In this document: piece by piece, positions 61,526 to 64,000 of the stretch | Numbering within the stretch: the stretch's first letter is position 1 | Layout: the number at the start of each line of letters is the position of its first letter | DNA from: Coemansia sp. RSA 487 | Taxonomy: Eukaryota > Kickxellomycota > Kickxellomycetes > Kickxellales > Kickxellaceae | DNA: 64,000 nucleotides | Direction of reading: 5' to 3' | NCBI GenBank assembly: GCA_027577595.1 | Contig: JANBRJ010000016.1 | Span: 183,212-247,211 of the forward strand | Notes under the pieces: generated by a model | The model's input: the letters and a program-made list of their open reading frames with translations, nothing else | Databases searched by the model: none | Told to the model about the DNA's origin: nothing | Made by a program: the position numbers and the translations under genes

Positions 61526-61791
61526 TACTATAATTATCGGATGTCAACAGCCAATAAGGCACCACATGACAAGTCTTTACCCCATTCTCTCCTTTCCACA
61601 CAATGTGATCCCGAAAGGGGGTGGGGGTATCCAGTTGGAATGCCAAAAGAATGTGAAGACTGCAGTGCTCATCAGAGTATATTAACAAACATGTTTTCCA
61701 TACCACGCAAAAAATCCTGACAGACACCCTCTTTAGCACTTTCTCCATACACTCTTTGGGTTTTACTATTATTTTTATACTTTATAAAACC

Positions 61792-62826
61792 ATGGCTACT
61801 CTATCAGCTCTACCTCGCCACCAAGCTCAGGCAGTCCTTTGCCGTACAGTGTTTTCTCCGTCAGCGCTGTCACCCATTTCATGTATTCAAGCCCGCGCGT
61901 TTGGCATCAAAACTACACTCAAGGTCCAGGAGCACATATCTAGGATGATAAAGAAAGATAACGAAAAGAATAAACCGTCTGATGCTACCCATGGTTCGAA
62001 GCACAACACCGGGGACCTGCAAGTAAGCGGACCCGAGCCAGTCAGGGACACTATATTCGCCACAATGCCTCCAGAACTACGCGTCCCGCTGTTCCCCGAA
62101 CCTATGCGCAACGACACTATGGATCACAAATGGAAGACATCGGATCTTGAGGCACTGGATATTGGCGAGACAAAGCACAGGATCCCAGATCTGATCAGCG
62201 ACCGGATTGCCCTGTGGACTGTGAAGAATGCGCGCAGACCAACGGATATTTTCTTCCGCAACAAGTACCTCCATCGATCTGTCATGCTTGAGGTCGTTGC
62301 GGCTGTGCCAGGAATGGTTGGCGCTCTTATCCGCCACATAAAGTCGCTCCAGGGAATGCGCCATGACGGCGGCTGGATCGGACATCTACTCCACGAGGCG
62401 GAGAACGAGCGAATGCACCTGATGACGTGGATGGAGGTCGGAAAGCCCGTGCTCTGGGAGCGAGCCCTGATTGCGACGGTCCAAACGGGCTTCTTTGCAG
62501 TCTTTTCCATGCTCTACATGGTCAGTCCTCGCACTGCACACCGTGTCGTTGGATATCTCGAGGAGGAGGCAGTCACATCGTACACGCATTTCATCAAGGA
62601 GATTGACGCTGGGAGAATCGAAAACGTCAAGGCTCCCGATATCGCTATCGCTTACTGGAACCTCGATGAAACAGCCACCCTTCGCGATGTCGTGCTTGCT
62701 GTGCGCGCAGACGAGGCTCTCCACCGCGACACCAACCACCATTTCAGCGACCGAATCCGTGCTGGCCGCGAAAGCCTTTTCGAAGACTTGGAACACACTG
62801 AAAACAAGCCGCGCATAAAGTACTGA
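61792..62826 (+). CDS. AOX1: Alternative oxidase, mitochondrial
   Basis: Single exon, 344 residues from ATG 61792; the in-frame TTG at 61756 is rejected. A basic presequence (~1-40) is followed by the di-iron carboxylate oxidase domain. All four conserved motifs are present: LEVVAAVPGMVG (first Glu near 166), NERMHLM (~202), LEEEAVTSYT (~257) and RADEALHRDTNH (~306). The enzyme oxidises ubiquinol and reduces oxygen to water without pumping protons, bypassing complexes III and IV. The plant-type regulatory Cys near the N-terminus is not evident, as usual in fungi. A CCAAT element is about 240 bp upstream (near 61548). Confidence 0.96.
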   Translation: MATLSALPRHQAQAVLCRTVFSPSALSPISCIQARAFGIKTTLKVQEHISRMIKKDNEKNKPSDATHGSKHNTGDLQVSGPEPVRDTIFATMPPELRVPLFPEPMRNDTMDHKWKTSDLEALDIGETKHRIPDLISDRIALWTVKNARRPTDIFFRNKYLHRSVMLEVVAAVPGMVGALIRHIKSLQGMRHDGGWIGHLLHEAENERMHLMTWMEVGKPVLWERALIATVQTGFFAVFSMLYMVSPRTAHRVVGYLEEEAVTSYTHFIKEIDAGRIENVKAPDIAIAYWNLDETATLRDVVLAVRADEALHRDTNHHFSDRIRAGRESLFEDLEHTENKPRIKY

Positions 62827-63011
62827 TTTTCAATTACATACACAGCTGAATATTACAAGCCAACTACAGTTATTCATAGTCACAACCATTAAAGATTCAA
62901 TAAACTCTTATTTATATACTTGTTCGTGATACAGACAATGATGAAACCTAGGTATATGGTAAACCTGAAATGTAACATATTCAAATTTGAAGGAATTGAA
63001 AAGGCTAAAGC

Positions 63012-63242
63012 TCACGAGTAGTAGAGGGTCCCGCTATTGTTGAAAGTCTCGGTAAGAGGATAGCACTTACTTTTGCTTCTATCCTTGCTGAGATTAGAAG
63101 AGCCCACAAAATGTTGAGCACGTAGCGCAGCAGTAATCGTGGGAACATCAGAAGCTAATGGAACCTCCACATTATAGGAAGTTCTGTTTGTATCTGGGTC
63201 GTTTTTAGGCTTGAGGGTAATCCTTATCTTTATGCTACCCAT
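63012..63242 (-). CDS. Small hypothetical protein, 76 codons or spliced
   Basis: ATG at 63242 within CCATGG. The first ~47 residues (MGSIKIRITLKPKNDPDTNR, then SYNVEVPLASDVPTITAALR) alternate like a beta-grasp or ubiquitin-like fold, and look coding. The last ~20 are less so. A GTAAGT donor near residue 60 with an AG 37 nt later would change the C-terminus; that intron would be very short. No family recognised. Confidence 0.4.
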   Translation of the reverse strand: MGSIKIRITLKPKNDPDTNRTSYNVEVPLASDVPTITAALRAQHFVGSSNLSKDRSKSKCYPLTETFNNSGTLYYS

Positions 63243-64000
63243 GGTTAAAATTGATCACTACTTGTGTTTGCTAGCTGTTAGTGGTGGAATGATGTTTTTC
63301 AGCAGGCGTGGTGACAATATCATCTGCTCTTATATCTACACGATAAATTGGTTACTATTAGGGTTTCTGTACTTCCTAAGCCATATATTTGGCTTTTCTA
63401 TTTTTTTGAATGATTTTACTGATTTACATTTTCCAGCTTGAAATAGTGGTGCATGCTAAATCTATATAAATATTTATTTATTTAAGGATTTTATATTTGC
63501 ACTTGTATTTTTAAACATTTCAAGTAAGCATGGCTCCAACAAATGGTTATACATTTTTACCCACTGTAAAAAGGAATTTAGTTCACTTATTGTAGAATTG
63601 TATATTTTGCTGCGTAAATGTTGGTTTATTGATCTCTTTCTCATATTTTTATTCTCTTATATAGTATTGCTTGCTATTCTTCATTTGAGTTATCTTAATT
63701 CCATTGTTTTCTATTTATATTTTATGCTGATATGTTTTAATCTCTTGATCTATTTTGTCTCTTTTTCATTTGATGAAGCTTTCTATAAAAGCTACAATGT
63801 AATTCATTCTATTTCAGTCCTATTCACAAATATTTCCTTTGATTTATTAATAGTATATTAAAATATAGCTGATATAGAGGGCGGTGCTTTTATGAATAAT
63901 ATCATCACTAGCTTCATTAGCACCATTGTCACGCTAGTGTGTTGTCATATGCAGGGCTGATTTCCATACAGATGGGTTGGGGCAACCACTGGTTGTGGAC
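63243..64000. other. AT-rich terminal region, no gene seen
   Basis: The stretch 63440-63880 is extremely AT-rich, and its ORFs are Phe/Leu/Ile/Tyr-rich translations of T-runs. Composition returns to normal from about 63880. I see no tRNA or known element; the right edge may begin another gene or repeat. Confidence 0.45.

Noticed and set aside
63598-63861. 87-codon hydrophobic ORF
   Set aside because: It is Phe/Leu/Ile/Tyr-rich from a T-rich island; no ATG context or homology is evident. A mitochondrial-type membrane protein was considered but cannot be supported.

Overview
The window is nuclear DNA from a fungus. It encodes clear eukaryotic housekeeping proteins (U2AF large subunit, MAD2, MUS81, APC2, eIF1A, SEC61 gamma/SSS1, ALG10). 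Several genes carry GT-AG introns of 136-671 nt, but most genes are intronless. Three features point to an early-diverging (zygomycete-grade) fungus rather than a yeast: an Arl8 GTPase (absent from budding yeast), an Lrg1-type LIM-RhoGAP, and an alternative oxidase. A Kickxellomycotina-like genome (Coemansia and relatives) is my best guess, from intron poverty and low-complexity Gln/Ser-rich proteins. That placement is inference; no rRNA or marker phylogeny is possible here. I see no tRNA, rRNA, CRISPR array, or intact transposon.

Layout. 1-2977: C-terminally truncated Kelch protein (minus) running off the left edge. 5324-6360: ATP4 (three exons). 6533-11115: minus-strand SIL1, U2AF65 and MAD2. 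MAD2 diverges from MUS81 (11456-13321) over a 340-bp promoter with forkhead-type sites. 14232-19938: ABHD11-like hydrolase and LRG1-type LIM-RhoGAP (minus). 21276-22835: ALG10 (plus), convergent with APC2 (22890-25409, minus), which diverges from the mitochondrial peptidase CYM1/PreP (25755-28982). 29417-43386: a head-to-tail array of seven MATE-family transporters, all intronless, about 511 residues each, with visible gene-conversion tracts and duplicated promoters. 43507-49452: a very large PX-PH phospholipase D (two exons, minus). 50984-51559: ARL8. 51560-53050: gene-free spacer with three consecutive perfect hairpins. 53051-56265: GFA-domain protein and PH-FYVE protein. 56395-57507: ARG3 (ornithine carbamoyltransferase) with a perfect Gcn4-type site upstream. 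58243-62826: eIF1A, SSS1, an unknown small membrane protein, ISA2 and alternative oxidase. The last 750 bp are AT-rich and apparently gene-free.

Functionally the genes are ordinary unlinked housekeeping functions. Mitochondrial proteins are frequent (ATP4, ABHD11, CYM1, ARG3, ISA2, AOX). The secretory pathway is represented by SIL1, ALG10 and SSS1, and cell polarity and membrane traffic by the Kelch protein, LRG1, PLD1, ARL8 and FYVE proteins. The accessory part of the window is the MATE array, which looks like a young, still recombining expansion of a probable vacuolar or plasma-membrane extrusion transporter. Promoter regions show a consistent strand bias: the coding strand just upstream of many genes is pyrimidine-rich.
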